In this document: positions 1 through 8,684 of the stretch, in pieces | Layout of the letters: the number at the start of each line of letters is the position of its first letter | Numbering within the stretch: position 1 is the first letter of the stretch | Program-made: the position numbers and the translations under genes | Notes under the pieces: generated by a model | Told to the model about the DNA's origin: nothing | Seen by the model: only the letters and a program-made list of their open reading frames with translations | Database searches by the model: none | DNA from: Vulcanococcus sp. Clear-D1 | Lineage (GTDB): Bacteria > Cyanobacteriota > Cyanobacteriia > PCC-6307 > Cyanobiaceae | Direction: 5' to 3' | Length of the DNA stretch: 64,000 nt | Assembly (NCBI RefSeq): GCF_014654725.1 | Contig: NZ_JACVZV010000002.1 | Coordinates: forward strand, 1 to 64,000

Positions 1-91
1 ATCACAGAGGGTAATTGTCCCGTGAATCGCTTCGGTTTTCCAGAGCCTCCCTAGGGCAACGGCGCCAGAATGATGCTCACGGCCAATTCCA

Positions 92-511
92 GTGAACACC
101 ACACAGCTGCGCGCCTTGTTCAGCAAGCCTTACGGCGCACCTGCCCCCACAGAACAGCAATGGCGAGAGGCCTACAGCGAAGACGTGGTGTTTGAAGACC
201 CGACTCAGAAACAGAAAGGGCTCAAGGCCTACCTGGCCGCCCAGGAGGGTCTCTTGCGCCGCTGCGACGATGTGTTGCTCAAGCCGCTCGCCATTGCCTG
301 CGACGGCAACACCGCCTTCGTGGAGTGGGAGATGGGCCTGAAGATCAAAGGCATTGAATTCATCTATCCAGGCGCCACCCGGCTTCTGCTGAACGACGAA
401 GGAAAAATCGTGGACCACCGCGACTACTTCGACTTTGTGGGCCCCACCTTTGAGCCGGTGCCGGTGATCGGCAGCTTCGTGCGCTGGCTCTACAAGCGCT
501 TCGTGAGCTGA
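92..511 (+). CDS. NTF2/SnoaL-like domain protein
   Basis: A 139-residue soluble protein beginning with GTG. Its size and the alternating acidic and aromatic pattern (FVEWEMGLKIKG, then HRDYFDF) fit the NTF2-like/SnoaL cone fold, a ligand-binding scaffold found in many cyanobacterial hypotheticals. The HRDYFD segment near residue 110 is typical of this superfamily. No signal peptide or membrane segment is visible. It stands alone and converges on the DUF4278 gene, sharing the terminator region. The family assignment is by pattern only and no substrate can be named. Confidence 0.65.
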   Translation: MNTTQLRALFSKPYGAPAPTEQQWREAYSEDVVFEDPTQKQKGLKAYLAAQEGLLRRCDDVLLKPLAIACDGNTAFVEWEMGLKIKGIEFIYPGATRLLLNDEGKIVDHRDYFDFVGPTFEPVPVIGSFVRWLYKRFVS

Positions 512-532
512 GGCCGCGCTAGCCACAAAAAA

Positions 533-551
533 AGCCCCGCCGTGCGGGGCT
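533..551 (-). terminator. Rho-independent terminator of the DUF4278 gene
   Basis: An 8-bp perfect stem (AGCCCCGC / GCGGGGCT) with a 3-nt loop. Read on the minus strand it is followed by seven T residues (the A-run at 526-532). It lies just downstream of the minus-strand DUF4278 gene and could also stop transcripts from the left. Confidence 0.85.
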
Positions 552-574
552 GTGGCGTCAGCTCTAGAGGCTGA

Positions 575-676
575 TCACTTCTGGTAGCGAATGCCGCGAT
601 AGGCAAGAGCGGGATGCTGCTGCGGAGCAGCCTGCTTGTTCTGCTCGTACTTCTGGCCGCGATAGGTGAGGGTCAT
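575..676 (-). CDS. DUF4278 small protein
   Basis: A 33-residue protein starting MTLTYRGQKYEQNK and ending LAYRGIRYQK. The pattern MxLxYRGxxY followed by a C-terminal YRGxxY is the signature of DUF4278, very small cyanobacterial proteins of unknown function. It is shorter than most gene-calling cutoffs. A strong terminator follows at 533-551. The two YRG boxes make the call fairly secure, but no function is known. Confidence 0.8.
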   Translation of the reverse strand: MTLTYRGQKYEQNKQAAPQQHPALAYRGIRYQK

Positions 677-730
677 GGTCGTTGTCCACAGGCAAGTCCA
701 GGTCCCCGTTCCATGGCCTGGATCGAACTG

Positions 731-774
731 CGCCTCGCGGGTGCGAGGCGAACGTTTTGGTAGCGGTTGCTACC
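731..774. other. Two tandem perfect hairpins in the 677-870 spacer
   Basis: Hairpin one is CGCCTCGC-GGGT-GCGAGGCG (731-750). Hairpin two is GGTAGC-GGTT-GCTACC (759-774). They are joined by AACGTTTT. The spacer separates the divergent DUF4278 and small membrane-protein genes, so the hairpins could be a 5' leader structure or a small terminator. I see nothing else in 677-870. Confidence 0.4.
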
Positions 775-870
775 CCCATACTTTGCGCCTGGGCGAGCAT
801 GACTGGCGTTCGCGCCGATACCAAGCGCGCGATGACCGCCGCAAAGCACGTATTTCGTAACGTGCCACCC

Positions 871-1038
871 ATGAATGAGAAACCAACCGCAATGAAACTG
901 CCCGAGGGATGGCGCGTCTGGGCCCTGGTTCTCGCCCTCAATGCCGCCGCGGGCTACCTGTGGTTCCTGGATCGCAACATGGAGGCACCGATGACCCACA
1001 GCGGTATCGGAGCCTGGCTGCGCTCGCTGGGGATCTGA
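871..1038 (+). CDS. Small single-pass membrane protein
   Basis: A 55-residue protein with a basic N-terminus and one hydrophobic segment at about residues 15-32 (WRVWALVLALNAAAGYLWFL). The frame extends upstream without stops, but this ATG places the helix near the N-terminus as expected for a small membrane protein. A second ATG lies at 892. No family recognised. It converges on the DUF1345 gene. Confidence 0.45.
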   Translation: MNEKPTAMKLPEGWRVWALVLALNAAAGYLWFLDRNMEAPMTHSGIGAWLRSLGI

Positions 1039-1043
1039 ACCGC

Positions 1044-1742
1044 TCAGCCGGAGGTAAACAGGTTGATCACCGCCGAGATCACCGTGGAATAGAACAGAAA
1101 GCTCACCACGGAGTGGAAGAGCACAACACGCCGAATCGAACTGTCCTCGAGGTTGGTGTCGCTCATCGCGTAGGTGAGCCCAACCGCATACGACACATAC
1201 AGAAAATCAGTGAACTCAGGTTCATCGGAGCCTGCAAACACAAACCCCTGCGGATTGGGGCCATCAGCTGCCGGCCTTGGATTGAGCTTGAAATACTTCT
1301 TGGCGTAGTAAATACCGAAGCCGTTATGCATCTGCAACCAAACGGCAAACAGTGAGGCGAAGTAAATGAAGGTGCGCCAGTCCTGGGGCAGGAGCGAATC
1401 GGCGCTATGCACGTCACGCACACACAGGCTCAGCAGCCCAACGCTGATAAAGGTAAAGATCACCGTGCGCTCCAAGAGCAGTGCACGGCTGGGAAGCCAT
1501 CGCCCGAAGATGTCACGAGTCTGGACTGCATTGATCCGAAAGGCCTGCAGAAAAAAGCGCGTCTGATCGAACACGATCGCGGCCAGAAAGCCGATGGGGA
1601 AAGCTTCTCGAAGCCGCAGCAATCCAGCCAGGAGCAACGTGACCACAACCCCCACCAACAGCGACAGAACAAAGCGACTGCTGTCTCGGAAACAGGCTGG
1701 GTGTGTTCGGCTCACAGCGAGAGAAGCCTGGCAGCGGCACAC
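1044..1742 (-). CDS. DUF1345 integral membrane protein
   Basis: A 232-residue protein with about five hydrophobic segments. Its C-terminal block (YAVGLTYAMSDTNLED, then RRVVLFHSVVSFLFYSTV) is the conserved DUF1345 signature; the family is inner-membrane and uncharacterised. The N-terminal 20 residues are cysteine/arginine-rich and may be over-called, so a start nearer 1670 is possible. A decayed copy of the same C-terminal block occurs at 10771-10941. The 5' end overlaps the possible upstream start of the carbonic anhydrase gene. Confidence 0.75.
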   Translation of the reverse strand: MCRCQASLAVSRTHPACFRDSSRFVLSLLVGVVVTLLLAGLLRLREAFPIGFLAAIVFDQTRFFLQAFRINAVQTRDIFGRWLPSRALLLERTVIFTFISVGLLSLCVRDVHSADSLLPQDWRTFIYFASLFAVWLQMHNGFGIYYAKKYFKLNPRPAADGPNPQGFVFAGSDEPEFTDFLYVSYAVGLTYAMSDTNLEDSSIRRVVLFHSVVSFLFYSTVISAVINLFTSG

Positions 1743-1747
1743 TAACG

Positions 1748-2395
1748 GTGGTCAACCGCCCCGACAGCCCACTCCGCGTGACCCAAACCGCCAGCCCAAC
1801 GCCCGCCCAGGTGATCAGCGAACTGAAGGCGGGCCATGAACGCTTCAAGCAGGCCAACTCCATTCATCCGCATGCCAGCGAGGCCCGCCTGCATGAACTG
1901 GAGCAAAGCCAGGCCCCCCATGCCGCTGTTCTCACCTGCTCAGATTCACGCGTGGCGGTGGAGCTGATCTTCGACAGCGGATTTGGCGATCTATTCGTGA
2001 TCCGCAACGCGGGCAATTCCGCAACACCAGGAACCCTGGCGTCGGTGGAATATGCGGTAGAAGCCCTTCAGGTGCCGCTGGTGCTGGTGATGAGTCACTC
2101 AGGCTGTGGAGCCGTTGGTGCAGCCTGCGTGCCGGAGCATCTGCTCACCCCCACACTGATGGATCACGTGGGCCATATCCGCAACGGCCTCAAGGGAGCT
2201 GGCCTGCCCTTCGAACCGCAGGTGGATCTCGCCCATGCCTACGGCCTGCACGCCCAGATCACGGCACAGGAGCTGATCAACAGCAGCGCCTTGCTGCGGA
2301 AGCGTCTCCAGAGCGGCCAGCTGGAGGTTCACGCCGCCTGTTTTGTGCTGCACAACCTCGAGATCAACTGGCTTGGGTCGCAGCGCGTGGCTTGA
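1748..2395 (+). CDS. Beta-class carbonic anhydrase
   Basis: Interconverts CO2 and bicarbonate with zinc. The zinc-ligand motifs of the beta class are present: CSDSR, then SHSGCGAVG, which together supply the Cys, Asp, His and Cys ligands. The fold core RNAGNSATPGTLASVEYAV lies between them. A GTG at 1748 avoids most of the overlap with the divergent DUF1345 gene; alternatives are GTG 1703 and GTG 1778, none with a strong ribosome site. No signal peptide is evident. The 3' end overlaps the convergent gene by 32 bases. It is not beside carboxysome genes here. Confidence 0.88.
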   Translation: MVNRPDSPLRVTQTASPTPAQVISELKAGHERFKQANSIHPHASEARLHELEQSQAPHAAVLTCSDSRVAVELIFDSGFGDLFVIRNAGNSATPGTLASVEYAVEALQVPLVLVMSHSGCGAVGAACVPEHLLTPTLMDHVGHIRNGLKGAGLPFEPQVDLAHAYGLHAQITAQELINSSALLRKRLQSGQLEVHAACFVLHNLEINWLGSQRVA

Positions 2396-3365
2396 TCCGA
2401 CTCACCAGGTGATGCCGGCTCCAGCTGCTGGCCCAGTCGATCTTGCGGCCGAGGGAACTGCCCAGACGTGTGCCCAGCTGAGCCCCCCACTCCTGCCCGC
2501 CGCTCAGGCCGCGGCCCAGGCCTCCCATCACCGCCTCGGTGGCCCGCTCACCGGCCTGATCTTCACCGAGCCGCACGAGCCAGCTGAGGCGCCCCACCTG
2601 GCGATCGCGTCCATGGCTGCGAATCAGGTCCTCCACCGCCTGGCCGGCCACGATTGAACCGAGCGTCATCCCCGCCACAGCGCCGGCAGGTCCAGCCAGA
2701 GCGGCACCCACCACTGCACCGGTGCTCCAGCCGGCTTCCTCGCCCAGCTTGCCGCCGAGCTTGCGGATCGACACCGAGCCGAGATCGCCCTTGCGCAGAG
2801 GACTTTCCCCATCGGCCAACTCCCCATCGGCCAACTCCCCACCGGCCACCGAACCAATCACCGACCCCAGCAAGGCACCGCCCGCGCCGAAGATCACCGC
2901 CCCGCGCGCACCGAACAACCAGGCACCCAGCACACCGGCACTGCTACCCAGTAGCACCTGCCCCAAGGCCGCACCAATAATGTTGCCGCCCATCTGGCGC
3001 AGCATGCGCCCCCAGGCGGAATCCATCGGCGGCTCGTGCCGGCGCCGATCGATCAGATCACAACCCAGATCCGCCAGCCCCATCTGCCAACGCAGCTCGG
3101 AGCAGCCGGGCTCGAGCTCCACCACCAGGCTGCCGCTGGCGTTTCGCCGCAGCAGCGACCGCACCCAGGGCTGTGCCCCGAGCGCCACCTGCAAACCCGC
3201 CAGATCTTCGGCCCGCATGCCCTGGCCATAGGCGAGACGCAGACGCTGCGGAGTGGCGTGCATGAGTTGGAGCTGCGATGGGGTCACCAATGCCTCCCCG
3301 ATGGTTGTCTTCAGCCACACACCATGCTGCTCAAAGAACGCCAATTCGGGGGCGTCTTCTGGCAA
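2364..3365 (-). CDS. HMA_2-like protein with glycine-zipper membrane region
   Basis: A 333-residue protein. Residues ~30-115 (LMHATPQRLRLAYGQGMR onward) resemble the HMA_2 ferredoxin-like domain that recurs in this locus, but no CxxC metal motif is present. From ~120 on it is Gly/Ala-rich with glycine-zipper helices (GGNIIGAALGQVLLGSSAGV; GAAVAGMTLGSIVAG-like stretches), suggesting membrane insertion or oligomerisation. A 15-bp tandem repeat encodes ELADGELADGE near residue 180. It is divergent from the first DUF5132 gene with a spacer of about 40 bp, so the two likely share a promoter region. Function unknown. Confidence 0.6.
   Translation of the reverse strand: MPEDAPELAFFEQHGVWLKTTIGEALVTPSQLQLMHATPQRLRLAYGQGMRAEDLAGLQVALGAQPWVRSLLRRNASGSLVVELEPGCSELRWQMGLADLGCDLIDRRRHEPPMDSAWGRMLRQMGGNIIGAALGQVLLGSSAGVLGAWLFGARGAVIFGAGGALLGSVIGSVAGGELADGELADGESPLRKGDLGSVSIRKLGGKLGEEAGWSTGAVVGAALAGPAGAVAGMTLGSIVAGQAVEDLIRSHGRDRQVGRLSWLVRLGEDQAGERATEAVMGGLGRGLSGGQEWGAQLGTRLGSSLGRKIDWASSWSRHHLVSRIKPRAATQAS
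2807..2840. repeat. 15-bp tandem repeat inside the HMA_2/glycine-zipper gene
   Basis: CCCCATCGGCCAACT occurs twice head to tail (2807-2821, 2822-2836) with a degenerate third copy starting. It encodes the duplicated ELADG segment and keeps frame, so it is a slippage-prone length-variable spot. Confidence 0.75.
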
Positions 3366-3406
3366 CGAGCGTTAAATTTTGGCCAGGTGCCGTGATCAGG
3401 TTCGTC

Positions 3407-3697
3407 ATGCTCGAGCTGGAAACTCTGCTGGCCTTTGGCCTTGGTGCAGGCCTGATGGCTCTAGCTCCGGTGGTGGCCGCCGTTGCGGGCAAAGACAGCA
3501 AGATCACCAATGCGGTGAGCGGAACCGGTCGCTCGATCACCAAGCAGGGTCTGAAGATCGGCCTGGTGGTAGCCGACAAGACATCCGGCGCCGTGAAGGG
3601 ATTCAGCCGTGGCCTGGCCGAAGTGGGCGAGAGCTTCACCGATGTGCTGGCCGAAGCCAAGGCTGACCTGGCCCAAGCTCGTTCCACCGGCAAGTGA
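3407..3697 (+). CDS. DUF5132-type small membrane protein, copy 1
   Basis: 96 residues: an acidic start (MLELETLLAFGLGAG), one hydrophobic helix to about residue 27, then an amphipathic Lys/Gly-rich part and an acidic tail (ESFTDVLAEAKADLAQA). The pattern is shared with the protein at 5303-5644 (FEFETVLAFGVGASLVALAP), so the two are paralogues; I place them in DUF5132. The next gene starts inside its stop codon (GTGA), so they are translationally coupled. Each copy precedes an HMA_2-type protein, implying a shared job, perhaps as a small subunit of the ATPase system. Function unknown. Confidence 0.7.
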   Translation: MLELETLLAFGLGAGLMALAPVVAAVAGKDSKITNAVSGTGRSITKQGLKIGLVVADKTSGAVKGFSRGLAEVGESFTDVLAEAKADLAQARSTGK

Positions 3698-4179
3698 GTC
3701 CATCCGGGGCACGGATCGCGCTGAACATTCGCCATCAGCTGCCCCATCGCCTCCGTTTCGACTGCCCACAAGAGCTGAGCAACGAACAGCTGTGGCTGAT
3801 TGAAACCGCTCTGCAGCAGCTCCAACCCGATTGGCAGGTCCGAGCTGCTGCTCACCGCCGCGGTGTGGTGGTGAGCAGCCAACCTGAGCAGCGCCTGTGC
3901 CCAGCCGTGGTGGCTGGCGTTGTGGATACCGCGCTGCGCGCACCGGATCCGCATGGCCCAGCTGAACCGCCCACGCCGTTGCAGCGCTGGCTGGGACAAA
4001 GCCGCCAAGGATCGATCAAGGTGTTGATGGCGCTCGCGATTGCCGGTTGGGCCCTGCCGATCCTGCCGGGTACACCCTTTTTCCTGCTCGCTTGGTGGTT
4101 GGGATGGCGACCGGAGCCCGAGCCAGCAGCCTCAGCTGAAGCGGAGCTCCAGCCAGCCCTGCTCCAGCCGAGCACCTGA
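3694..4179 (+). CDS. HMA_2-like domain plus C-terminal membrane hairpin
   Basis: 161 residues, GTG start overlapping the DUF5132 stop. Residues ~5-75 form an HMA_2-like domain (IRHQLPHRLRFDCPQ, without CxxC). Residues ~107-135 form a hydrophobic hairpin broken by GWALPILPGTPFFLLAWWLGW, reminiscent of PGPGW-type membrane motifs. The same architecture occurs at 8172-8681. The spacing of domains suggests a soluble sensor or adaptor tethered to the membrane. The last 48 bp overlap the convergent ArsA-like gene. Function is inferred only from context with the P-type ATPases. Confidence 0.6.
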   Translation: MSPSGARIALNIRHQLPHRLRFDCPQELSNEQLWLIETALQQLQPDWQVRAAAHRRGVVVSSQPEQRLCPAVVAGVVDTALRAPDPHGPAEPPTPLQRWLGQSRQGSIKVLMALAIAGWALPILPGTPFFLLAWWLGWRPEPEPAASAEAELQPALLQPST

Positions 4180-5181
4180 ACAGCGCTGGTTCTGAAGACG
4201 TTCCGGCAGCGCCACCAAGCGGCGGAGCCCGCCGCTGATCAGCACAATCTGCGCGCCGATCTGCTGCACGTCGAGCTGTGCCTTACCGACTCCGGGCATG
4301 GGGAGCCGCAACACTGCGGCCTCCGTATCAAGGTGCGGCCGCGCGGCGCAGGGCTCCTGTGCCACAAAGGCCTCCAACGCCTTCGGATCCGAAAGGTTCA
4401 GCAAGGCTGTGGCCGTGAGTTCCTCGGGCCACCAGCTGGGGCGCTGGGCCGCCAACAGTGCGGCTGCGGCTCCGTGCAAGCCCACACGGCTGGGCAGGAA
4501 GCCACGCAGGCTGATGGCGCTGAAGCGTTGGCGCAGCAGCCGTGCCTGGGGATCCGGGCACTCCAGTGCCAGGCTGAACTGCCAGTCAGCCTCCGGCGCC
4601 AACAGCGCCGCCATCTGCTTTAAGCGCTGCCGCCAGCTGGCATCGAGGCGCAGGCTCTCCGACGACGGCAACTTCAACCGCAGCATCAATTCGAGGCTGG
4701 ACAGGGATTGACGGGTCTGATCCCACCAGGCCAACAGCGGCTCGAGCAGCGACTCCACCAGCGCCGGTCCCGTGCGCGCCAGCTCCAGCAAGGCGAGCGC
4801 TTCACCAGGAGCTGGCAGCAGCACCGTGAGTGGCCGTTGCTCGCTCAACGCCTCCGCCAGAGCGAGGCAGCGCAGCAGCATGTCGACCCCGGGGAGGGGA
4901 GGCACCAGCAACGGCTCCAACTGCTGAAGCTGCAGAAGCTGCAGCCAGGCCTCCAGGCGAGGCTCGAGCTGCTGCCAGAGCTGCATCGCATAGGGAACAG
5001 CGGTGTAGGCGCCAGCAGCGGCAGTTGCCCCTGACGGCGGCGCCAACCACTGCTCGCCACTCAGATCCAGAACAGCTGCCCCTGCCCTCCCTGGCAAACG
5101 CTGCTCCGCCTCCACCAACGCGCAGGCCAAGGACGGCAGATCAGCGCTGACGCAATGCAGATCCGATCCAAGTAAATCCAT
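4132..5181 (-). CDS. ArsA-like protein lacking a P-loop, with ArsA_HSP20-like C-terminus
   Basis: 349 residues, Leu/Ala-rich. The last ~60 residues (VLRLPMPGVGKAQLDVQQ to the end) match the small HSP20-like domain that ends many cyanobacterial ArsA-type ATPases. The N-terminal part has the alternating helix/strand feel of the ArsA/Get3 fold (LTVLLPAPGEALALLELAR), yet no GKGGxGKT Walker A loop is visible anywhere, so it is probably not an ATPase. It sits between the two DUF5132/HMA_2 units, suggesting a scaffold role in the same membrane system. Family assignment is moderate. Confidence 0.5.
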   Translation of the reverse strand: MDLLGSDLHCVSADLPSLACALVEAEQRLPGRAGAAVLDLSGEQWLAPPSGATAAAGAYTAVPYAMQLWQQLEPRLEAWLQLLQLQQLEPLLVPPLPGVDMLLRCLALAEALSEQRPLTVLLPAPGEALALLELARTGPALVESLLEPLLAWWDQTRQSLSSLELMLRLKLPSSESLRLDASWRQRLKQMAALLAPEADWQFSLALECPDPQARLLRQRFSAISLRGFLPSRVGLHGAAAALLAAQRPSWWPEELTATALLNLSDPKALEAFVAQEPCAARPHLDTEAAVLRLPMPGVGKAQLDVQQIGAQIVLISGGLRRLVALPERLQNQRCSGARLEQGWLELRFS

Positions 5182-5302
5182 GGGCGATCATTGAAGCGCT
5201 GATCCTGGGGCGTGTGCAGCGGCACAGCAGCAAATCAGCTTTACAGTGAAAATTGGAAAACAGCGCAGCCGCGAGCGCTGATTGGTCAACGCACCCCAGG
5301 TC

Positions 5303-5644
5303 ATGTTTGAGTTTGAAACCGTTCTCGCCTTCGGCGTGGGTGCCAGCCTTGTCGCCCTCGCGCCAATGGTGAAGCGCATGGGGAACCACCAGCTCAGCGA
5401 CTCGATGAGCAGCGTGGGCAAATCCATGGCCAAGAACGGGATCAAGGTGGGTGTCACCGTGGCCGGCGTGGCCGGTAGCGCTGCCCGCAACGTGGCGCGT
5501 ACCGCGGCGGAAGCCGCCGAATCATTTGTCGACCTGGTCGCAGAAGCGAAATCGGAGATGGATGAATCGAGCGCAGCCAACGCCGCCGCGAGCGCGCCCG
5601 CAGCCTCACCCGAGAAGGCGATCACCAAGGTGAACGTCGACTGA
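5303..5644 (+). CDS. DUF5132-type small membrane protein, copy 2
   Basis: 113 residues starting MFEFETVLAFGVGAS; a TTG in frame at 5282 would add seven residues. A hydrophobic helix to ~residue 20 is followed by a Lys-rich amphipathic stretch (SMAKNGIKVGVTVAGVAGS) and an acidic Ala-rich tail. It is clearly paralogous to the gene at 3407-3697. It is the first gene of the run DUF5132, P-type ATPase, HMA_2 protein, pseudo-ATPase, all on the plus strand. Function unknown. Confidence 0.7.
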   Translation: MFEFETVLAFGVGASLVALAPMVKRMGNHQLSDSMSSVGKSMAKNGIKVGVTVAGVAGSAARNVARTAAEAAESFVDLVAEAKSEMDESSAANAAASAPAASPEKAITKVNVD

Positions 5645-5693
5645 ACGACGGTCGCACCAGCTCTCGCCCCCCCGATCCTTTCCCTTCTTCGCT

Positions 5694-8168
5694 GTGCTCG
5701 CCGAACCCCCGCGTTTGCCACACCTCTCGGTGGTTCCCGTCTCCCGCAACAGCAGCTCAACCGAGCGCGATGGGACAGCGCAGGACTACAGCGTGGAACA
5801 GGTGTTGCACCACAGCGCTCGGCGTGTGCGCTTCCGGGTAGGCGGCTCCGCCGCTAGCTGGCCCAAGCTGGAACAGGCCCTGAGCCAGGCGGCGGAGGTG
5901 AAACACGTGCGCCTCAACCCCGTGGCGGGCTGTTGCGTGGTGGAGTTTGATCGCGGCGCCGCGGTGGATCCGCTTCAGTGGCTGCAGCAGCTGCCCGGTG
6001 CACTGCCGGCCTTGCAACGCCTGGCCGAGGCACCGACCACAACCAGGCCCGAGGCCAAGCCTCAAGAGGGCGAAGCCGACGACGAGAGCTTCGTTCCAAG
6101 CCGAATCATCTTGCCGGTGAGCTCCCTGGCGCTGGCGCTATTGGCGGGCCCGCTGGCGCTGCCGCCGCTGGCAGTAGCCGCCTTCATTCTCGTGTCGGCC
6201 CATCTGAGCTTCAAGCGCGCCTGGCAGGGCCTTAAAGAAGAGCGCAAGATCAACGTCGATTTCCTCGACGCCCTGGCGGTGACCCTCCACAGCCTGGAGG
6301 GGTTCCTGGTGGGCCCGGCGATGATGATCACCATGATCGAGGGCGGCGAAGCAGTGCGCGACGCCACCCAGCGCATCGCGCACTCCGCCAATACCGATCT
6401 GCTGGCCAGCCTGCAGACCGACGTGCGCCTGCTGGTGGATGGCACCGAGGTGATCGTGCCGAGCACGAGCCTGCAGGCGGGCGATCGCATCGCCCTCTTC
6501 CCCGGCGATCAGATCCCTGTGGATGGCCGCATCGAAATCGGCGAAGGCTCGCTCGATGTGGTGAAGCTCACCGGTGAATCGGTGCCCCGCCACGCCAGCC
6601 CCGGCGATGAAGTGCTGGCCGGCTTCATCCTGCTGGAGGGCAACCTCGTGGTGGAAACCCAGGCGGTGGGCGAAGCCACCCGGGTGGGCCAGATCACCGC
6701 CATGATCGAATCAGCCCCGGTGTACGACACCCGCGTGGGCAATGTGGCCGGCAAGGTGGCCAACCGCTTTGTTCTCCCCACCCTGGCCCTGGCCGGTCTG
6801 TCGCTGCTGCTCAGCGGCGGCAACATCGCCCAGGCAGCCTCGCTGCTGATGTTTGATCTGGGCACGGGTCTGCGCGTGTCCGTACCCACGGCAATCATGG
6901 CCGCTCTCACCCGCGCCGGCAGCCAGGGGCTGCTGATCCGCAGCGGCCGCTCGCTTGAGCAGCTGGTGGATATCGACGTGGTGGTGTTCGACAAGACCGG
7001 CACCCTCACCCAGGGGCATCCCTCCGTGGTGCATGTGGAAGTGGTGGCCGGCGCCCACTCGATCAACAAGCTCGTGCAGCTGGCCGCTTCGGCGGAGCAG
7101 GGACTCAACCACCCGGTGGCAGAAGCGATCGTGAAGCACGCCGAAGCACTGGGCGTGAGCGCCGAAGAGTGCGAGGCCTGGGATTACCGCATCGGCCGCG
7201 GCGTTGCCGCCACGATCCAAGGGCATCAGGTGTTGGTGGGTAACGCCAAGCTGCTGCGCGAAGAGAAGCTTGAGCCCGCCACACCGAGCGTGGATCCCGA
7301 GCTGGAAACCGCCACCCCGGTGTATCTGGCCGTGGATGGCACGGTAGTGGCGGTGATCTACGCCGCCGACGCCCTGCGCCCCGACAGCCAGGCCATGGTG
7401 GCCGAGCTGCACCGCCGCGGGATCCAGGCCCACATGCTCACGGGTGATGTGAGCAGCGTGGCCCATGCCGTGGCCAAGCGGCTGGGCCTGCGGCCTGAGG
7501 AGGTGCACGCCGATGCTCTGCCCGATGAGAAGGCGAAGCTGGTGCAGGAACTGAGCCAACAGGGCCACAAGGTGGCCTTTGTGGGCGATGGCATCAACGA
7601 CTCCGCCGCCCTGGCCTACGCCGATGTGTCGATCTCCTTCGCCTCCGGCAGCGACCTCGCCCGCGAAACGGCAGACATCGTGCTCACCAACGACAAGGTG
7701 TCGGATCTGATCGTGGCCCAAGACCTGGCCCGCGAAACGTTCGGCCTGGTGAAGCAGAACATCGGCATCGTGGGTGTGCCCAACCTCTCGGCGTTGCTGC
7801 TCGGCACCTTCCTGCCCGTAAGCCCGATCGCAGCCGTGGTGCTGAACAACGGTTCAGCGCTTGTGGCCGCCGCCAATGCCATGCGTGTGCTCGGCTTCAA
7901 GGGCAAACAACTGGCCTCTGCAGCCCCAGGCGAACCCGCCACTGCCGCAGGCGAGCCCATCGCAAGACCTCCCGCAGCCGCGATGCAGGAAGAGCAGGAG
8001 GCCATCAGCCTCTCGGCGCTCTCCAAACGCCTGGGCGTTGCTCACCAGAGCATCACGGCGCGGCGCAAGCGCGGCGATTTCGGCCCCTGGATTCAGTCGC
8101 TCGATCCAGCTGGCTACGCCTGGTCGTATTGCGATCGCTCGAACACCTACCGCCGGGCCATCGCTTAG
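5694..8168 (+). CDS. P1B-like P-type ATPase without a CPx motif, with C-terminal HTH-like tail
   Basis: 824 residues, GTG start. An HMA_2-like domain (~30-105, no CxxC) precedes the membrane core. The catalytic set is intact: LTGES at ~292-296, phosphorylation motif DKTGTLTQG with Asp433, and VGDGINDSA at ~630-638. The sixth-helix position, where metal P1B pumps carry CPC/CPH/SPC, instead reads [11 protein letters not shown] (388-398), so the transported ion cannot be inferred. Residues ~764-824 ([20 protein letters not shown]) look like a helix-turn-helix fused to the cytosolic end, unusual for this family. First large gene of a four-gene run. Confidence 0.85.
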   Translation: MLAEPPRLPHLSVVPVSRNSSSTERDGTAQDYSVEQVLHHSARRVRFRVGGSAASWPKLEQALSQAAEVKHVRLNPVAGCCVVEFDRGAAVDPLQWLQQLPGALPALQRLAEAPTTTRPEAKPQEGEADDESFVPSRIILPVSSLALALLAGPLALPPLAVAAFILVSAHLSFKRAWQGLKEERKINVDFLDALAVTLHSLEGFLVGPAMMITMIEGGEAVRDATQRIAHSANTDLLASLQTDVRLLVDGTEVIVPSTSLQAGDRIALFPGDQIPVDGRIEIGEGSLDVVKLTGESVPRHASPGDEVLAGFILLEGNLVVETQAVGEATRVGQITAMIESAPVYDTRVGNVAGKVANRFVLPTLALAGLSLLLSGGNIAQAASLLMFDLGTGLRVSVPTAIMAALTRAGSQGLLIRSGRSLEQLVDIDVVVFDKTGTLTQGHPSVVHVEVVAGAHSINKLVQLAASAEQGLNHPVAEAIVKHAEALGVSAEECEAWDYRIGRGVAATIQGHQVLVGNAKLLREEKLEPATPSVDPELETATPVYLAVDGTVVAVIYAADALRPDSQAMVAELHRRGIQAHMLTGDVSSVAHAVAKRLGLRPEEVHADALPDEKAKLVQELSQQGHKVAFVGDGINDSAALAYADVSISFASGSDLARETADIVLTNDKVSDLIVAQDLARETFGLVKQNIGIVGVPNLSALLLGTFLPVSPIAAVVLNNGSALVAAANAMRVLGFKGKQLASAAPGEPATAAGEPIARPPAAAMQEEQEAISLSALSKRLGVAHQSITARRKRGDFGPWIQSLDPAGYAWSYCDRSNTYRRAIA

Positions 8169-8171
8169 GTC

Positions 8172-8681
8172 ATGGTGTCGAGCTGCGCTGAATTGGTGCA
8201 TGCCTTGCCAGGCCGCTGGCGCTATCGCCTGCGCAGCGCCACCCCAATTCAGTGGGCTCGCCTGGAGCTAGAGCTTCAGGCTTCCCTGCCCCTGGGCCCT
8301 TGGCACTGGCGGCTGAATCGCCACTGCAGCAGTCTGCTGCTGGAGGCCCGGGACTCCCAGCCACAACACCAGGGTTGGCAGGGCTTGGTGGCAGCCCTGG
8401 AGCGGTGCGGCGCCAAGCCACCTGAAGCTGAGGTGGTGCACGTGAGGGTGCAGGTGATGCGGGATCGCCCCTCCCGACTCATGCGCTGGCTGATGGCGCC
8501 GGCCAACCTGCTCAGCTTCCTGGCGGCCAGCGGCCTGCTGGGCATGGCGGCGCTATTGACCCTGGGCGGAATCCTTGGATTGATCCTGCCGCTGGCGCCA
8601 GGTCTCCCGCTCTTGCTCCTGGCGTTTGTGCTGGTGGAAACGGCCTTCCGCTTGCGCCGGCCCTTCACGGCGGCGGGTTGA
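8172..8681 (+). CDS. HMA_2-like domain plus C-terminal membrane hairpin, paralogue
   Basis: 169 residues, starting three bases after the ATPase stop. The N-terminus (LVHALPGRWRYRLRS) is an HMA_2-like domain without CxxC. Residues ~115-160 form hydrophobic helices containing GGILGLILPLAPGLPLLLL, parallel to the ILPGTPFFLLAWW hairpin of the protein at 3694-4179. Tight packing between the ATPase and the pseudo-ATPase supports a subunit or chaperone role in one complex. No known function. Confidence 0.6.
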   Translation: MVSSCAELVHALPGRWRYRLRSATPIQWARLELELQASLPLGPWHWRLNRHCSSLLLEARDSQPQHQGWQGLVAALERCGAKPPEAEVVHVRVQVMRDRPSRLMRWLMAPANLLSFLAASGLLGMAALLTLGGILGLILPLAPGLPLLLLAFVLVETAFRLRRPFTAAG

Positions 8682-8684
8682 ATC

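Noticed and set aside
77-526. Long minus-strand frame opposite the NTF2-like gene
   Set aside because: It is the antisense shadow of a coherent plus-strand protein, has low-complexity His/Ala/Val content, and crosses the terminator region.
6711-7721. 336-codon minus-strand frame inside the P-type ATPase gene
   Set aside because: His/Gly/Gln-rich shadow composition; the plus strand carries all catalytic motifs of a P-type ATPase.
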